64,000 nucleotides of DNA from Denitrobaculum sp965232285 (GCA_965232285.1 CBDDPL010000004.1:1550001-1614000); one strand, 5' to 3'. Positions 8,213-16,407 are shown, counted from the stretch's first letter. Notes: generated by a model not told the origin, from the sequence alone. Translations and numbers: made by a program.

Positions 8213-9052
8213 TTATGAGGCCTGGACGGAATCCTGATTTTGCCAGTCGGTGAGCCAGGCGACGGTGTCGCTGTAGGCCAGATCCTTCTCGAACTGTGTC
8301 CAGGGCCAGTCGCTGCCCCAGAGCAATGCCCCGGCGCCGCGGGAATCCAGCAGGTCCTGATAGACGTCTCGGCAGGCCTCCGCGGCGCCTTTGTGGTCGA
8401 GGGATGGATAGACCCGGTAGGGCGCGGAGGTCTTGATCCAGAGGTTGTCGCCCTGATAGTCGCAGATCTTGCGGAAGCCGACGCAGCCGAAAGGATTGTG
8501 GACGTCCGGCAGTCCGAAGTGATCGATCACGAGACGTTCACAGCTCTCGGTGAAGAGATCGAAGATCTGAGGCCAGCGCCAGCCTTCCAACTGGACCTCG
8601 ACATGCCAGCCCAGGGCGTTGATGCGTTCAAAGAACCGGGCCCAGACCGCTGTCGAGAAGTCGGGGATATCCCGCCGAAGGAGGTTGAGCCGAACGCCGA
8701 CTACGCCGGCGGTGGCATAGTCATTGAGCACCTCGTCGGGCACGTCCGGCGGCACTACGACCACCGCTTTGATCCAGACCGGCGCCGCTTGCGCCCGCGC
8801 CGAACTCAGGCAGGACAGCAGAAAGGAGTTGTCGGTTCCGAGAAAGCTCGGCTGGATCAGAAGCCCGCCGGCGAGGTCGTTTTTCTGTAAAAGAGAGAGG
8901 TAGTCTTCGAGTGTTGCGTCATAGGCCGGCGCGTAGCGCCGATTCTTTTCCATGGGAAGGGAACTCAGGAAGACGTGCGCGTGCCAGTCGACGGACTGAC
9001 TGTCCGTTTCCTTGGAAATTAACGGCATTTGACTCAAAGTCTCTTGATTCAT
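8213..9052 (-). CDS. Amidohydrolase-2 family metal-dependent hydrolase
   Basis: A TIM-barrel hydrolase of 279 residues related to 2-pyrone-4,6-dicarboxylate lactonase and lactone hydrolases. The metal-binding DWHAH motif (22-26), VIDHFG in the middle, and LLWGSDWPW near the C-terminus (with the catalytic aspartate) are seen. The ATG at 9052 has no Shine-Dalgarno and lies two bases from a palindrome, so the transcript may be leaderless or start at the in-frame ATG at 9028. It is divergent from a GntR regulator and a TRAP transporter, suggesting it hydrolyses the imported substrate or a lactone made from it. Confidence 0.85.
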   Translation of the reverse strand: MNQETLSQMPLISKETDSQSVDWHAHVFLSSLPMEKNRRYAPAYDATLEDYLSLLQKNDLAGGLLIQPSFLGTDNSFLLSCLSSARAQAAPVWIKAVVVVPPDVPDEVLNDYATAGVVGVRLNLLRRDIPDFSTAVWARFFERINALGWHVEVQLEGWRWPQIFDLFTESCERLVIDHFGLPDVHNPFGCVGFRKICDYQGDNLWIKTSAPYRVYPSLDHKGAAEACRDVYQDLLDSRGAGALLWGSDWPWTQFEKDLAYSDTVAWLTDWQNQDSVQAS

Positions 9053-9054
9053 TT

Positions 9055-9070
9055 ATTCTTATATAAGAAT
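9055..9070. promoter_or_regulatory. Perfect 16-bp palindrome between amidohydrolase and gntR (probable GntR operator)
   Basis: ATTCTTATATAAGAAT is its own reverse complement and sits in the short divergent gap between the amidohydrolase and the GntR gene. Binding here by the adjacent GntR regulator would control both directions at once. GntR/HutC operators are typically AT-rich palindromes of this size, so the assignment is reasonable but inferred. Confidence 0.6.
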
Positions 9071-9104
9071 ATAATTACTGATGAATTGTAGCAAGGCGTT
9101 TCCA

Positions 9105-9839
9105 ATGCAACTGAGTCTTCCAAGTGACAGTAGGTTGCCACGATACCATCAGGTTGCCGACACTATTCGACAGGCCGTGAGCCGTCAGGAGTGGAAAGCG
9201 GGGCAGCAGCTTCCTTCTGAAATGGAGTTGGCCGAACGCTTCGGCGTCGCCCCGGGGACGGTACGCCAGGCGATCACACGCCTGGTGGATGAAGGTATGC
9301 TGGAGCGCCAGCAGGGGCGCGGCACCTTTGTGCGCCGGCCGGATTTCAGCTCTTCCTTCTTTCGGTTTTTCCGCTTTCAGGGACAGGATGGAGAAGTGCT
9401 GACCCCGGAAAGCCGGATCCTGAACCGGAGTATCACGGCGCCGGAGCCGGCGGTCGGGGAGGCCCTGGCGTTGGCGGAAGACGAAGCGGTGATCTCCATT
9501 CAACGCCTGCGCCTGATCGATGAAAAGCCCGTCCTCTATGAAGAGATCTGCCTGCCGCACCTGCGGTTCGCCGCTTTCATGACCTTACAGGAGTCGGAGA
9601 TCGGTCCGCTGCTCTACCCGGTCTACGAGGAGTTCTGCGGGCAGGTGGTGGCGCGTGCGCAGGAGCAGTTGACGGCGGGATCGGCCTCGGCGCTGGTCGC
9701 CGGCAACCTCGGGATCGCAAAGGGGGCGCCGGTCGTGGAGATCAAGCGGATCGCCATGGGCTACGACGGCCGGGCGCTGGAATGGCGCCGTTCCTGGGGC
9801 GTTGCAGACACATTTCAGTATCACGTGGAAATATCTTGA
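9105..9839 (+). CDS. GntR-family regulator, HutC subfamily (UTRA domain)
   Basis: An N-terminal winged helix (RYHQVADTIRQAV, LPSEMELAERFGVAPGTVRQAI) is followed by a UTRA ligand-binding domain. The start at 9105 is chosen because AAGG lies 8 bases before it, whereas the longer ATG at 9081 has no ribosome site; the result is 244 residues. It is divergent from the amidohydrolase and 22 bases ahead of the TRAP genes, so it probably represses both until the transported compound or a product binds. Confidence 0.88.
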   Translation: MQLSLPSDSRLPRYHQVADTIRQAVSRQEWKAGQQLPSEMELAERFGVAPGTVRQAITRLVDEGMLERQQGRGTFVRRPDFSSSFFRFFRFQGQDGEVLTPESRILNRSITAPEPAVGEALALAEDEAVISIQRLRLIDEKPVLYEEICLPHLRFAAFMTLQESEIGPLLYPVYEEFCGQVVARAQEQLTAGSASALVAGNLGIAKGAPVVEIKRIAMGYDGRALEWRRSWGVADTFQYHVEIS

Positions 9840-9861
9840 AACATAGAAGAGGGAGGTTGCC

Positions 9862-10842
9862 ATGAAGTGGGTATCAGCGGTCGCGGCGATGGGGGCAATG
9901 ATCGTCTCCGCATCGACCACGGTCTTCGCCGAACCAATCGAGGTTCGCATTGCCAGCCATGTTTCGGCCTTGTCGCCGCTGCATCAGCAGTCGGAGATGT
10001 TCGCGGCGGAGATCGAGAAACGCCTGCCGGGTCAGTTCGCCTTTTCGATCTTCCCGGGCGGCCAGCTCGGCAAGGAAAAGGCCCTGATCACCAATGTGAA
10101 GGCCGGCTCCATCGAGATGATCAACGTGGCCTCCGGCGTCATGAAGCTTGACAAGAAACTGGGGCTTTTCGATCTGCCCTGGCTGTTCGACGACCGGGCG
10201 CACGTCCAGCGCGCGATGGCCGGCGGACTGGAAAATGCCGTGCGCGCAAGGATCGAGGAAGTCGCCGGCGTCAAGGTCATCGGGGTGTACGAGAACGGTT
10301 TCCGGCACGTCGTGAACGGCAAGCGCTCCGTCAGCGAACCGAAGGACCTGAACGGCCTGAAGATCCGCATCTCCGGCGGTAAGTTCCGTCAGGGCGTCTT
10401 CCAGCAGATGGGCGCGACGCCGCAGAAAGTCGCCTGGAAGGAAACCTTCACGGCACTGCAGACCGGCGTTGTCGATGGCGCCGAGGCGGCGGCTTACGGC
10501 TTCTACGAACAGAAGCATTTCGAGGTTGCGAAGCATCTCAGCCTGACCGGGCACGTTTATACTCCGTCCTTCCTGCTGGCTTCCCAGTCCTTCTGGGACG
10601 GCCTGAACGATGAGCAGCAGCAGGCTTTCGCCGAGGCGGGTGCGGCAGTCACCGATGCCGCCTACAAAGGCGCGGCGGCGCTGGAGAGCAAGTACTTCGA
10701 GGAAATGAAGACCAAGCTCTCGATCAATGAAGTGGACCTCAAGTCCTTCCAGGCGGCCACGGCCAAGAGCTACGACAACTATCTCTCCAGCCAGGGCGAA
10801 GACTGGCTGAAGTTCGTCCGCGACGCCGCAAAGAAGAACTGA
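9862..10842 (+). CDS. dctP: TRAP transporter substrate-binding protein, DctP family
   Basis: Periplasmic solute receptor of a tripartite sodium-driven uptake system. The signal peptide (about residues 1-23, cleaved after VFA) precedes a DctP fold: GGQLGKEKALITNVKAGSIEM, DLPWLFDDRAH, and the ligand-carboxylate-binding stretch LKIRISGGKFRQGVFQQMGATP, where the arginine is conserved. Length 326 is normal. The Shine-Dalgarno GGGAGG precedes the ATG. The membrane subunits follow. The ligand is probably an organic acid but is not identifiable. Confidence 0.92.
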   Translation: MKWVSAVAAMGAMIVSASTTVFAEPIEVRIASHVSALSPLHQQSEMFAAEIEKRLPGQFAFSIFPGGQLGKEKALITNVKAGSIEMINVASGVMKLDKKLGLFDLPWLFDDRAHVQRAMAGGLENAVRARIEEVAGVKVIGVYENGFRHVVNGKRSVSEPKDLNGLKIRISGGKFRQGVFQQMGATPQKVAWKETFTALQTGVVDGAEAAAYGFYEQKHFEVAKHLSLTGHVYTPSFLLASQSFWDGLNDEQQQAFAEAGAAVTDAAYKGAAALESKYFEEMKTKLSINEVDLKSFQAATAKSYDNYLSSQGEDWLKFVRDAAKKN

Positions 10843-10853
10843 GTTTTGGGGCC

Positions 10854-10918
10854 GGGCGGCAGGCTTGCCGCCCGCGAAAACCCGCCGGCGGGACGACAGG
10901 ACGACCGCGCCCGCCGGC
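10854..10918 (+). terminator. Two tandem intercistronic hairpins between dctP and dctQ
   Basis: Hairpin one pairs GGGCGGC (10854-10860) with GCCGCCC (10867-10873). Hairpin two pairs GCCGGCGGG (10884-10892) with CCCGCCGGC (10910-10918). Neither has a T-run, so they are better read as attenuators or mRNA stabilisers, raising the receptor above the membrane subunits, than as full terminators. Confidence 0.6.
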
Positions 10919-10934
10919 ATCCGGATAAACTTCC

Positions 10935-11486
10935 ATGTTGTTGAAACTTGCCGACAGGGTCGTGCAGGCAGCGGCGGTGTTGTGCCTGGTTGTCTCGACC
11001 ACAATGGTCTGCGCGAATGTCTTCTACCGCTACGTGGTGCTGGACTGGCTGCGTGGCCTGACGGAGACACTTCCGGCTCTGCTGCCGCTGTTCGAAGTCC
11101 TGAATGATTTCTTCGGCGCGATCTCCGTGACCGCGGATGAGGTACCGGGTCTGCTGCTGGTCTGGATTGCCTTCCTCGGCGCCTACATGGCTTTGCGGGA
11201 CGGCGGCCACATCGCCTTCGATCTGCTGGTCGAACGTCTGCCCGCGCGGCCCCAGGCGCTGCTGCGCCATACGACGGATATCGCAATCCTTGTCTTCCTG
11301 GTCCTTTTGTTCCTGCAGTCCGTACGCATGATCCGGATCGACGGCACCACCGAGATCGAAACGGCGGAGATCGCCCAGGGCTGGTTTATGCTGATCATGC
11401 CTCTGGCCGCGGTGCTTCTGGGGCTGGCAGTCTCGGTTCAGTTGTTCCGGCGCTTGCGCGTCCGGCCGGACGCGGCGGAGCGCTGA
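10935..11486 (+). CDS. dctQ: TRAP transporter small permease, DctQ family
   Basis: Four hydrophobic segments in 183 residues with the family motif VWIAFLGAYMALRDGGHIAFDLLVERLP. It forms the membrane complex with DctM and docks the loaded receptor. The stop codon and the dctM start are separated by two bases (TGATCATG), so the two are translated together. Confidence 0.9.
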   Translation: MLLKLADRVVQAAAVLCLVVSTTMVCANVFYRYVVLDWLRGLTETLPALLPLFEVLNDFFGAISVTADEVPGLLLVWIAFLGAYMALRDGGHIAFDLLVERLPARPQALLRHTTDIAILVFLVLLFLQSVRMIRIDGTTEIETAEIAQGWFMLIMPLAAVLLGLAVSVQLFRRLRVRPDAAER

Positions 11487-11488
11487 TC

Positions 11489-12748
11489 ATGGCCTGGCTG
11501 GTTGTCGTTCTGCTGTTTGCGCTCATTGGCCTGGGGGTGCCGGTCGGCTTCGCCCTGATGCTGACGGCCGCGATCGCCATGTCCCTGTCGGGCATCGATT
11601 TGATCATGGTGCCGATCCAGATGTTCTCGGGCACCAACTCGGTGGTGCTGCTGGCGATTCCGCTCTTCATCTTCATGGGCGAGCTGATGGGGGCGACCTC
11701 GATCTCCGAACGGATCATTACCCTGGCGGCTTCTCTCGTCGGCTGGATCCGTGGCGGGCTCGGACATGTGAATATCGTGACCTCCATGTTCATGGCCGAG
11801 ATGTCCGGCTCGGCGGTGGCCGATGCCGCGGTCATGAGCAAGGTTTTCGTACCTTCCATGGAGAAGCAGGGCTACCCCAGGACCTTCGCGGCGGCGGTGA
11901 CGGCGACCAGCGCGACCCTGGGGATCATCATCCCGCCCTCGATCCCCATGGTGCTCTACGGGGTGACCAGCAACACCTCGATCAAGGAACTTTTCATCGC
12001 CGGGATCGTGCCCGGCATTCTGCTGGGCGGTGCCTTCATGGTGACCGTCTATATCTTCGCATTGAAGGAAAACTATCCGGTCGATAAGCGTTTCGACATC
12101 GCGCGGCTCGGTGCGGCTTTTCTCGGCGCGGCCGTGCCGCTGATGATTCCCGTTATCGTGGTCGGTGGCTTGATCCTGGGGTTCGTGACACCGACCGAAG
12201 CGGCTGCGGTGGGGGTGATCGCCGCCCTTTTCTTCGGTGTGGTGCTCCAGCGCGACCTTGGCGTGACGAAGCTCTATGAACTGATGGTGACCACGGTTCG
12301 TCAGACATCGGTTGTCATGATGATCATCGCGGGCTCTGCCGTACTGGGTCAGTTCCTGGCCAACGAACAGTTGCCGCAGCGTATCGCGGAAGCTCTGGGC
12401 GGGGTCACCGACGACTATGTTTTCCGGCTTCTTCTGATCAATGTCTTTCTGCTTTTGCTTGGGATGTTCCTGCACGCCTCGGCCGCGATCATCGTGGTGG
12501 TTCCCATGTTGCTGCCGCTGGTCAGGGAGATTGGGATCGATCCCGTGCATTTCGGCGTCATCGTCTGTCTGAATCTCGGTATCGGACAGCAAACACCGCC
12601 GGTCGCCTCCGTGTTGTTGACGGTCTGCTCCACGACGGGACTGAAGATCGAACAGGTTATGGGTTACGGCAAGTGGCTCATCCTGGCGATGTTCGTCACC
12701 CTGATGATCGTGACCTTCACGCCGCAGACCGCCATCTGGTTCCGCTGA
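11489..12748 (+). CDS. dctM: TRAP transporter large permease, DctM family
   Basis: Highly hydrophobic 419-residue integral membrane protein with the family signatures GLGVPVGFALML, FIFMGELMGATSISERI, GHVNIVTSMFMAEMSGSA and ATLGIIIPPSIPMVLYG. It is the sodium-coupled transport channel. It is the last gene of the gntR-dctP-dctQ-dctM unit; the methyltransferase that follows has its own ribosome site 47 bases on. Confidence 0.93.
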   Translation: MAWLVVVLLFALIGLGVPVGFALMLTAAIAMSLSGIDLIMVPIQMFSGTNSVVLLAIPLFIFMGELMGATSISERIITLAASLVGWIRGGLGHVNIVTSMFMAEMSGSAVADAAVMSKVFVPSMEKQGYPRTFAAAVTATSATLGIIIPPSIPMVLYGVTSNTSIKELFIAGIVPGILLGGAFMVTVYIFALKENYPVDKRFDIARLGAAFLGAAVPLMIPVIVVGGLILGFVTPTEAAAVGVIAALFFGVVLQRDLGVTKLYELMVTTVRQTSVVMMIIAGSAVLGQFLANEQLPQRIAEALGGVTDDYVFRLLLINVFLLLLGMFLHASAAIIVVVPMLLPLVREIGIDPVHFGVIVCLNLGIGQQTPPVASVLLTVCSTTGLKIEQVMGYGKWLILAMFVTLMIVTFTPQTAIWFR

Positions 12749-12795
12749 AGGGGGCGCTGGTTTTCGGAATATGCTCTAGCGAGGAGAGTTGTCTC

Positions 12796-13629
12796 ATGTC
12801 CGATTCAGAAACACTCACCAAGCACTATGGTCGAAGTGATCTGCTGGGGGAGATCAAACGCGGGCTGGAAGCCATGGGGAAGAAGCGCGAGACGGTGACG
12901 CTGGACGATCTTGCCGCGGTCGATGAATTTCATGTCGGCGGCCGACAGGCTTCGATCGCTTTCCTCGATCAGTTGAAGCCAACGCCGGAGCAACTCTTTC
13001 TGGATATCGGTTCCGGCCTCGGCGGGCCGGCCCGCTTTGCGGCCGACCGCTACGGCTGCCGGGTTGCGGGTGTCGACCTGACGGCCGATTACGTCACCAC
13101 CGGCCGGGTGCTGTGTAACTGGCTTGGGCTGGGGAGCAAGGTCTCGCTTCGGCAGGGTAGTGCGCTCAATCTGCCCCTGACCGACGGAACCTTCGACGGT
13201 GCCTATATGATGCATGTCGGCATGAACATCGAAGACAAGACCCAGCTCTGCGCCGAGGTCTATCGGCTGCTGCAGCCCGGCGGTTGCTTCGGAATCTACG
13301 ACATCATGACGGTCGGCGAGGGCGAATTGTCCTTTCCGCTGCCCTGGTCCTCGGAGCCGGCCACCAGCTTTGTGGCAACGCCCGAAGCCTACAAGGATGC
13401 CTTGCGGGCGGCGGGTTTCACCATCACGGCCGAGCGCAGCCGCCGGGATTTCGCGCTGGAGTTCTTTGTCCGCCAGCGCGCGATGATCGCGGCTGCGGGG
13501 GGACCGCCGCCGCTAAGCCTTCACATTGTCATGGGGGCGAACACGAAAGAGAAACTGCGGAACCTGGTGGCCGGGATCGAGGCGGGAAGGGTGGCACCCT
13601 ACGAGGTGATCGCAAAAAAGGCTGCGTGA
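12796..13629 (+). CDS. Class I SAM-dependent methyltransferase (glycine/sarcosine methyltransferase-like)
   Basis: A Rossmann methyltransferase with motif I LDIGSGLGGPARFAA, acidic motif GVDLTADY, and DGAYMMHVGMNI plus LQPGGCFGIYDIM. The pattern resembles sarcosine/dimethylglycine and UbiE-like N- or C-methyltransferases. The ATG at 12796 is chosen because GGAGAG lies 7 bases before it, which removes a 41-residue upstream extension that overlaps dctM. Its last codons form one arm of the terminator serving the convergent bufferin operon. Substrate unknown. Confidence 0.8.
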   Translation: MSDSETLTKHYGRSDLLGEIKRGLEAMGKKRETVTLDDLAAVDEFHVGGRQASIAFLDQLKPTPEQLFLDIGSGLGGPARFAADRYGCRVAGVDLTADYVTTGRVLCNWLGLGSKVSLRQGSALNLPLTDGTFDGAYMMHVGMNIEDKTQLCAEVYRLLQPGGCFGIYDIMTVGEGELSFPLPWSSEPATSFVATPEAYKDALRAAGFTITAERSRRDFALEFFVRQRAMIAAAGGPPPLSLHIVMGANTKEKLRNLVAGIEAGRVAPYEVIAKKAA

Positions 13630-13659
13630 TACTTTTCTGGAAGAAGCATCACGCAGCCT
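13614..13659 (-). terminator. Rho-independent terminator of the bufferin operon
   Basis: A 12-bp perfect stem (AGGCTGCGTGAT at 13619-13630 with ATCACGCAGCCT at 13648-13659) is followed on the minus strand by a run of six T. There is no T-run on the plus strand, so it serves the minus-strand operon. One arm is the end of the convergent methyltransferase gene, including its stop codon. Confidence 0.85.
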
Positions 13660-13687
13660 GATATCTGCAGCAGATCTGAGTGTCTGA

Positions 13688-14248
13688 TCAGGAGGCCGTC
13701 TTGCGGGTCCAGAAATGGTCGAGCGATATCATGCCCGGCCCGCGGATGACGAGGTAGATCAGCAGGAAGACCCAGAGGCTGCGCTGGTCCACGATGACCG
13801 AGTCTGAAAAGCGGTCGAAGAGCGCACCGATGGTCTTTTCATCGGCCCCGTGAAAGGCGATGTCGACGAAGCTCTGCACCGTCACGAAGCCGATCATTCC
13901 AAGTGCCGCTACCCGCGTGAAGAGCCCGAGCACGATCAGGATCGGCAGGATGAACTCGCTGTAGGTTCCGGCAGCGACGATGATGTCGTAGGGAAAGAAG
14001 GGCACCTGCGAGGCGTCGAAATCGTAATGCTCCACGACGCTGGGCAGGATTTGAAAGTAGGCGTTGTCCTGGATGCTGAAGAACCCGAGCACGCCGTCTC
14101 CGACTTTGGTCAAGGCTGAATTGTAAAGGTAGACGAATAGCACGCCGGCAAAAACGAAGCGTGCGGCCAGGCCGAGAAACCAGTCTTCGAGGGCAGTCTG
14201 CACTTTGTCGAAGACCAGATTGTACAAGCCGGCAAGTCGGGAAATCAT
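13688..14248 (-). CDS. DoxX-family membrane protein of the bufferin operon (GigD-like)
   Basis: Four hydrophobic segments in 186 residues, with FVFAGVLFVYLYNSALTK and PILIVLGLFTRVAALGMIGF typical of DoxX. The start at 14248 follows AAGGAAGGA by 10 bases and avoids overlap with the upstream gene. In Caulobacter a DoxX gene closes the gig/buf operon (gigABCD); the same order bufA1-bufB-bufC-doxX is found here. Its role is unproved; redox support of peptide modification in the membrane is a guess from DoxX proteins elsewhere. Confidence 0.85.
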   Translation of the reverse strand: MISRLAGLYNLVFDKVQTALEDWFLGLAARFVFAGVLFVYLYNSALTKVGDGVLGFFSIQDNAYFQILPSVVEHYDFDASQVPFFPYDIIVAAGTYSEFILPILIVLGLFTRVAALGMIGFVTVQSFVDIAFHGADEKTIGALFDRFSDSVIVDQRSLWVFLLIYLVIRGPGMISLDHFWTRKTAS

Positions 14249-14273
14249 AGCACTCGATCCTTCCTTGGGGTTT

Positions 14274-15050
14274 TCAGATGTTTGAGGTCTGGTTGCCGAT
14301 GCCGGTGACGGCACCGAGATAAAACAGGCCCTCCAGGTGGTGGGCTAGTTCAAAGCTTTCGCTTTGGCCGGCTGCCTGCTCTGCAGCCTCACCCAGCGTG
14401 GCGCCTTTGTGAAGCGCGGCGAGGAAGCCGTAGCCTCCTTCGGGTAGAAGGTGGGTGTCGACCTCGAAGGTGGGGCGGATAACAGCCAACTGCTCGGCCC
14501 GCTTCATCTCGACCGCGTCCTGGGGGCCGAGGCCTGAACTCGCGGCCCAGATCGAAAAGACCGGCCAGCGTGACGACAGCAGAGCGAGCGAGGGATGGAG
14601 GTCAAAGGTAACGCCGGCGAGCTGCTCCGGCGGAATTTGTGCCAGTGTATCGATGGTGATCGGGGCGCGATCTTCCGCATGATAAGCGGAGAGCCGGGCC
14701 CATTCCAGACGGGCGATGTCTCCCAGATAAGGCACCGATGCGGCTGGTGGGAAAGTTTCCAGAAAGTCGCCCAGACTTTCCCCATAGAGAAACAGCAAGG
14801 GAGATTTTGGCGGCTCCTGGTCGATATAGGCGCGGGCCGTCGCCTTGAAGAACTCCTCGCCGACGAGTCGCTCGACGATGGGAAAGCTTGCCCGAAGTGC
14901 CTCGATCAGACTTGCGACGACATTGTTCCGATAGACGTCGAAGCGCTTCTTCGGTGCTACACCGCCCGGACTGTCCAAAGATGCCGGTGGCGGTTGTCCC
15001 GGATCCCGCAGGCCGGCGACGAATTCAGCCTGAATGCTAGCGAGCGACAC
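14274..15050 (-). CDS. bufC: Bufferin maturation partner BufC (DUF2063, HvfC/GigC-like)
   Basis: Starts SLASIQAEFVAGL and continues with VYRNNVVASLIEALRASFP, the typical N-terminal half of DUF2063, with YLGDIARLEWARLSAYHAED in the middle. In bufferin systems this protein partners the DUF692 enzyme and is thought to recognise the precursor peptide. Length (258) fits. The start overlaps bufB by 14 bases, indicating translational coupling and a fixed ratio of the two. Confidence 0.88.
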   Translation of the reverse strand: MSLASIQAEFVAGLRDPGQPPPASLDSPGGVAPKKRFDVYRNNVVASLIEALRASFPIVERLVGEEFFKATARAYIDQEPPKSPLLFLYGESLGDFLETFPPAASVPYLGDIARLEWARLSAYHAEDRAPITIDTLAQIPPEQLAGVTFDLHPSLALLSSRWPVFSIWAASSGLGPQDAVEMKRAEQLAVIRPTFEVDTHLLPEGGYGFLAALHKGATLGEAAEQAAGQSESFELAHHLEGLFYLGAVTGIGNQTSNI

Positions 15051-15918
15051 TTTGGCGCTCCCGTTCGGCGGCTGCCGAGCCGCGGTCCAGCAACAAGCGG
15101 TCGGCGCTTTGCGCCTCGGCGAAGAGTCTGGGCCAGGACGGCAGGTCGTTGTCCCACTCGATCAGGGTTGGCAGGTATCCGGCCCGCTCGATGACCTGAC
15201 CGTAGAGCTGCCAGACCTGGTCCGCCACCGCGCGGTCGTGGGCGTCGATCAGGAGCGCTTCACCGAGATCATCCTCATCCTCAGCATGCCCGCCGAGATG
15301 GATCTCGCCGACGCGTTCGAGTGGGAAGGCGGCCAGATAGTCTTCCGGCGCATAACCGTGATTGGTTGCCGAAACGAAGACGTTGTTGACGTCGAGCAGC
15401 AGGCCACAGCCGGTTTTTTCGGACAGGCGGGTCAGAAACTCGATTTCGCCAAGGCTGCTGTCTGAGAAGGTGACGTAGGTTGAGGGGTTCTCGAGCAGCA
15501 TCTGACGGCCCAGCGCATCCTGCACCTGATTGATATGCTCGCAGCAGCGCGCCAGCGATTCCGCGTTGTAGGGGACCGGCAAAAGGTCATTGAAGAAGAA
15601 CTCGCCGTGGCTCGACCAGGCAAGATGCTCGCTGAAGAGCCCGGGCTCGTAGCGATCGTTGACGCTTTTCAGCCGCGCCAGGTGATCTTTGTCCAGGGGA
15701 CGCTCGGCGCCGATGGAGAGGCCGACCCCATGGAGAGACAGGGGATAGTTCTCGCGAATCTTCTCGAGATAGCGGTGTGGCGGACCGCCGGCGCCCATGT
15801 AGTTTTCAGCATGGATCTCAAACCAGCCGACATCCGGACGGGTCTCCAGGATGGCATCGTAATGCTCAGCCTTAAGGCCGACTCCGGCGCGTGCAGGGAT
15901 TTGTGGTTCGATTCTCAT
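15037..15918 (-). CDS. bufB: Bufferin maturase BufB, DUF692 multinuclear non-haem iron oxygenase (MNIO)
   Basis: Relative of MbnB and TglH. Enzymes of this group oxidise cysteines of ribosomal peptides; bufferin maturases convert them to thiooxazoles. The barrel and metal-ligand segments are visible: GVGLKAEHY, EIHAENYMG, SLHGVGLSIG, LFSEHLAWSSHGEFF, LENPSTYV, LLLDVNNVFVSATNHG, GEIHLGGHAED, IDAHDRAV and LIEWDNDLP. The start at 15918 gives the usual N-terminus (RIEPQIPARAGVGLK); it lacks a clear ribosome site. A longer GTG start at 15993 lies in the loop of a strong hairpin and is rejected. 293 residues. Confidence 0.9.
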   Translation of the reverse strand: MRIEPQIPARAGVGLKAEHYDAILETRPDVGWFEIHAENYMGAGGPPHRYLEKIRENYPLSLHGVGLSIGAERPLDKDHLARLKSVNDRYEPGLFSEHLAWSSHGEFFFNDLLPVPYNAESLARCCEHINQVQDALGRQMLLENPSTYVTFSDSSLGEIEFLTRLSEKTGCGLLLDVNNVFVSATNHGYAPEDYLAAFPLERVGEIHLGGHAEDEDDLGEALLIDAHDRAVADQVWQLYGQVIERAGYLPTLIEWDNDLPSWPRLFAEAQSADRLLLDRGSAAAERERQSVAR

Positions 15919-15972
15919 GGCGTGATTATAGGGGAATTCAGTCTTGTCAGGGATTTCAGTCGTTTCGAAGCG

Positions 15973-16005
15973 AAGGGGGGGGCGGCTATCCACCGTCCCC
16001 CCCTT
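15973..16005 (-). other. Intercistronic hairpin between bufA1 and bufB
   Basis: A 9-bp stem, AAGGGGGGG (15973-15981) with CCCCCCCTT (15997-16005), enclosing a 15-base loop. It lies between the precursor gene and its maturase in the minus-strand transcript and has no T-run. It is likely to cap or attenuate the mRNA so that the peptide is made in excess of the enzymes. Confidence 0.7.
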
Positions 16006-16035
16006 TAAAATGTAACCGCTCTGAAAGGCTGAGAA

Positions 16036-16365
16036 TCAGCCGGCAGGCAGGTCGCGCTTGACTTCCTTCAGCGAGCCGGCCCGGTCGCCCGGCAGCTCAA
16101 ACTTGGCTTCCTGTCCCTCGGCGCCGTACTTTTCGCAGTCACCCTTGGGGACGAGAGTCCAGGCGTTGCCCTGGTAGTCGACGGTCGAGGTGCCGGCGCA
16201 GGTGGTGCCGGGGCCTGCGGCGCAGTCGTTCTGACCGGCCAGCGAAATGCCGTAACACTTTTCTTTGCCTGCGGCGTGCGCGGGGGCGGAAATCGATGCG
16301 GAGAGAGCGACGGCAACGGCGCCGGCGACCACCGCAGAAGTCATCACCTTGGTTTTGGTGCTCAT
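16036..16365 (-). CDS. bufA1: Bufferin precursor peptide BufA1 (DUF2282 family)
   Basis: A 109-residue exported peptide: signal sequence 1-32 (AVAVALSASISAPAHA) then a core with four cysteines, C37 (EKCYG), C48 (QNDCAAG), C56 (GTTCAG) and C77 (KGDCEKYG). This spacing and AWTLVPKGDC are the DUF2282 signature. In described bufferins the central pair is converted to thiooxazoles that bind copper in the periplasm; that chemistry is inferred here from the adjacent bufB and bufC. The start has AGGA 8 bases upstream. It heads the operon bufA1-bufB-bufC-doxX, which ends at the terminator near 13.6 kb. Confidence 0.9.
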   Translation of the reverse strand: MSTKTKVMTSAVVAGAVAVALSASISAPAHAAGKEKCYGISLAGQNDCAAGPGTTCAGTSTVDYQGNAWTLVPKGDCEKYGAEGQEAKFELPGDRAGSLKEVKRDLPAG

Positions 16366-16407
16366 TTCAGGGTTCCTATTCTAAGAGTTAACGATCTAGC
16401 AGCACTC

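Noticed and set aside
9874..12592. Long minus-strand frames (470 and 384 codons) opposite the TRAP genes
   Set aside because: The plus strand has the complete dctP-dctQ-dctM set with ribosome sites; the minus frames are His/Asp/Arg-rich shadows.
15924..15929. TATAAT on the minus strand just before bufB
   Set aside because: No -35 element at proper distance, and the start codon is too near; probably chance in a co-transcribed gap.
15919..15993. N-terminal extension of BufB from a GTG at 15993
   Set aside because: The GTG lies in the loop of a strong hairpin and the added 25 residues do not belong to the family.
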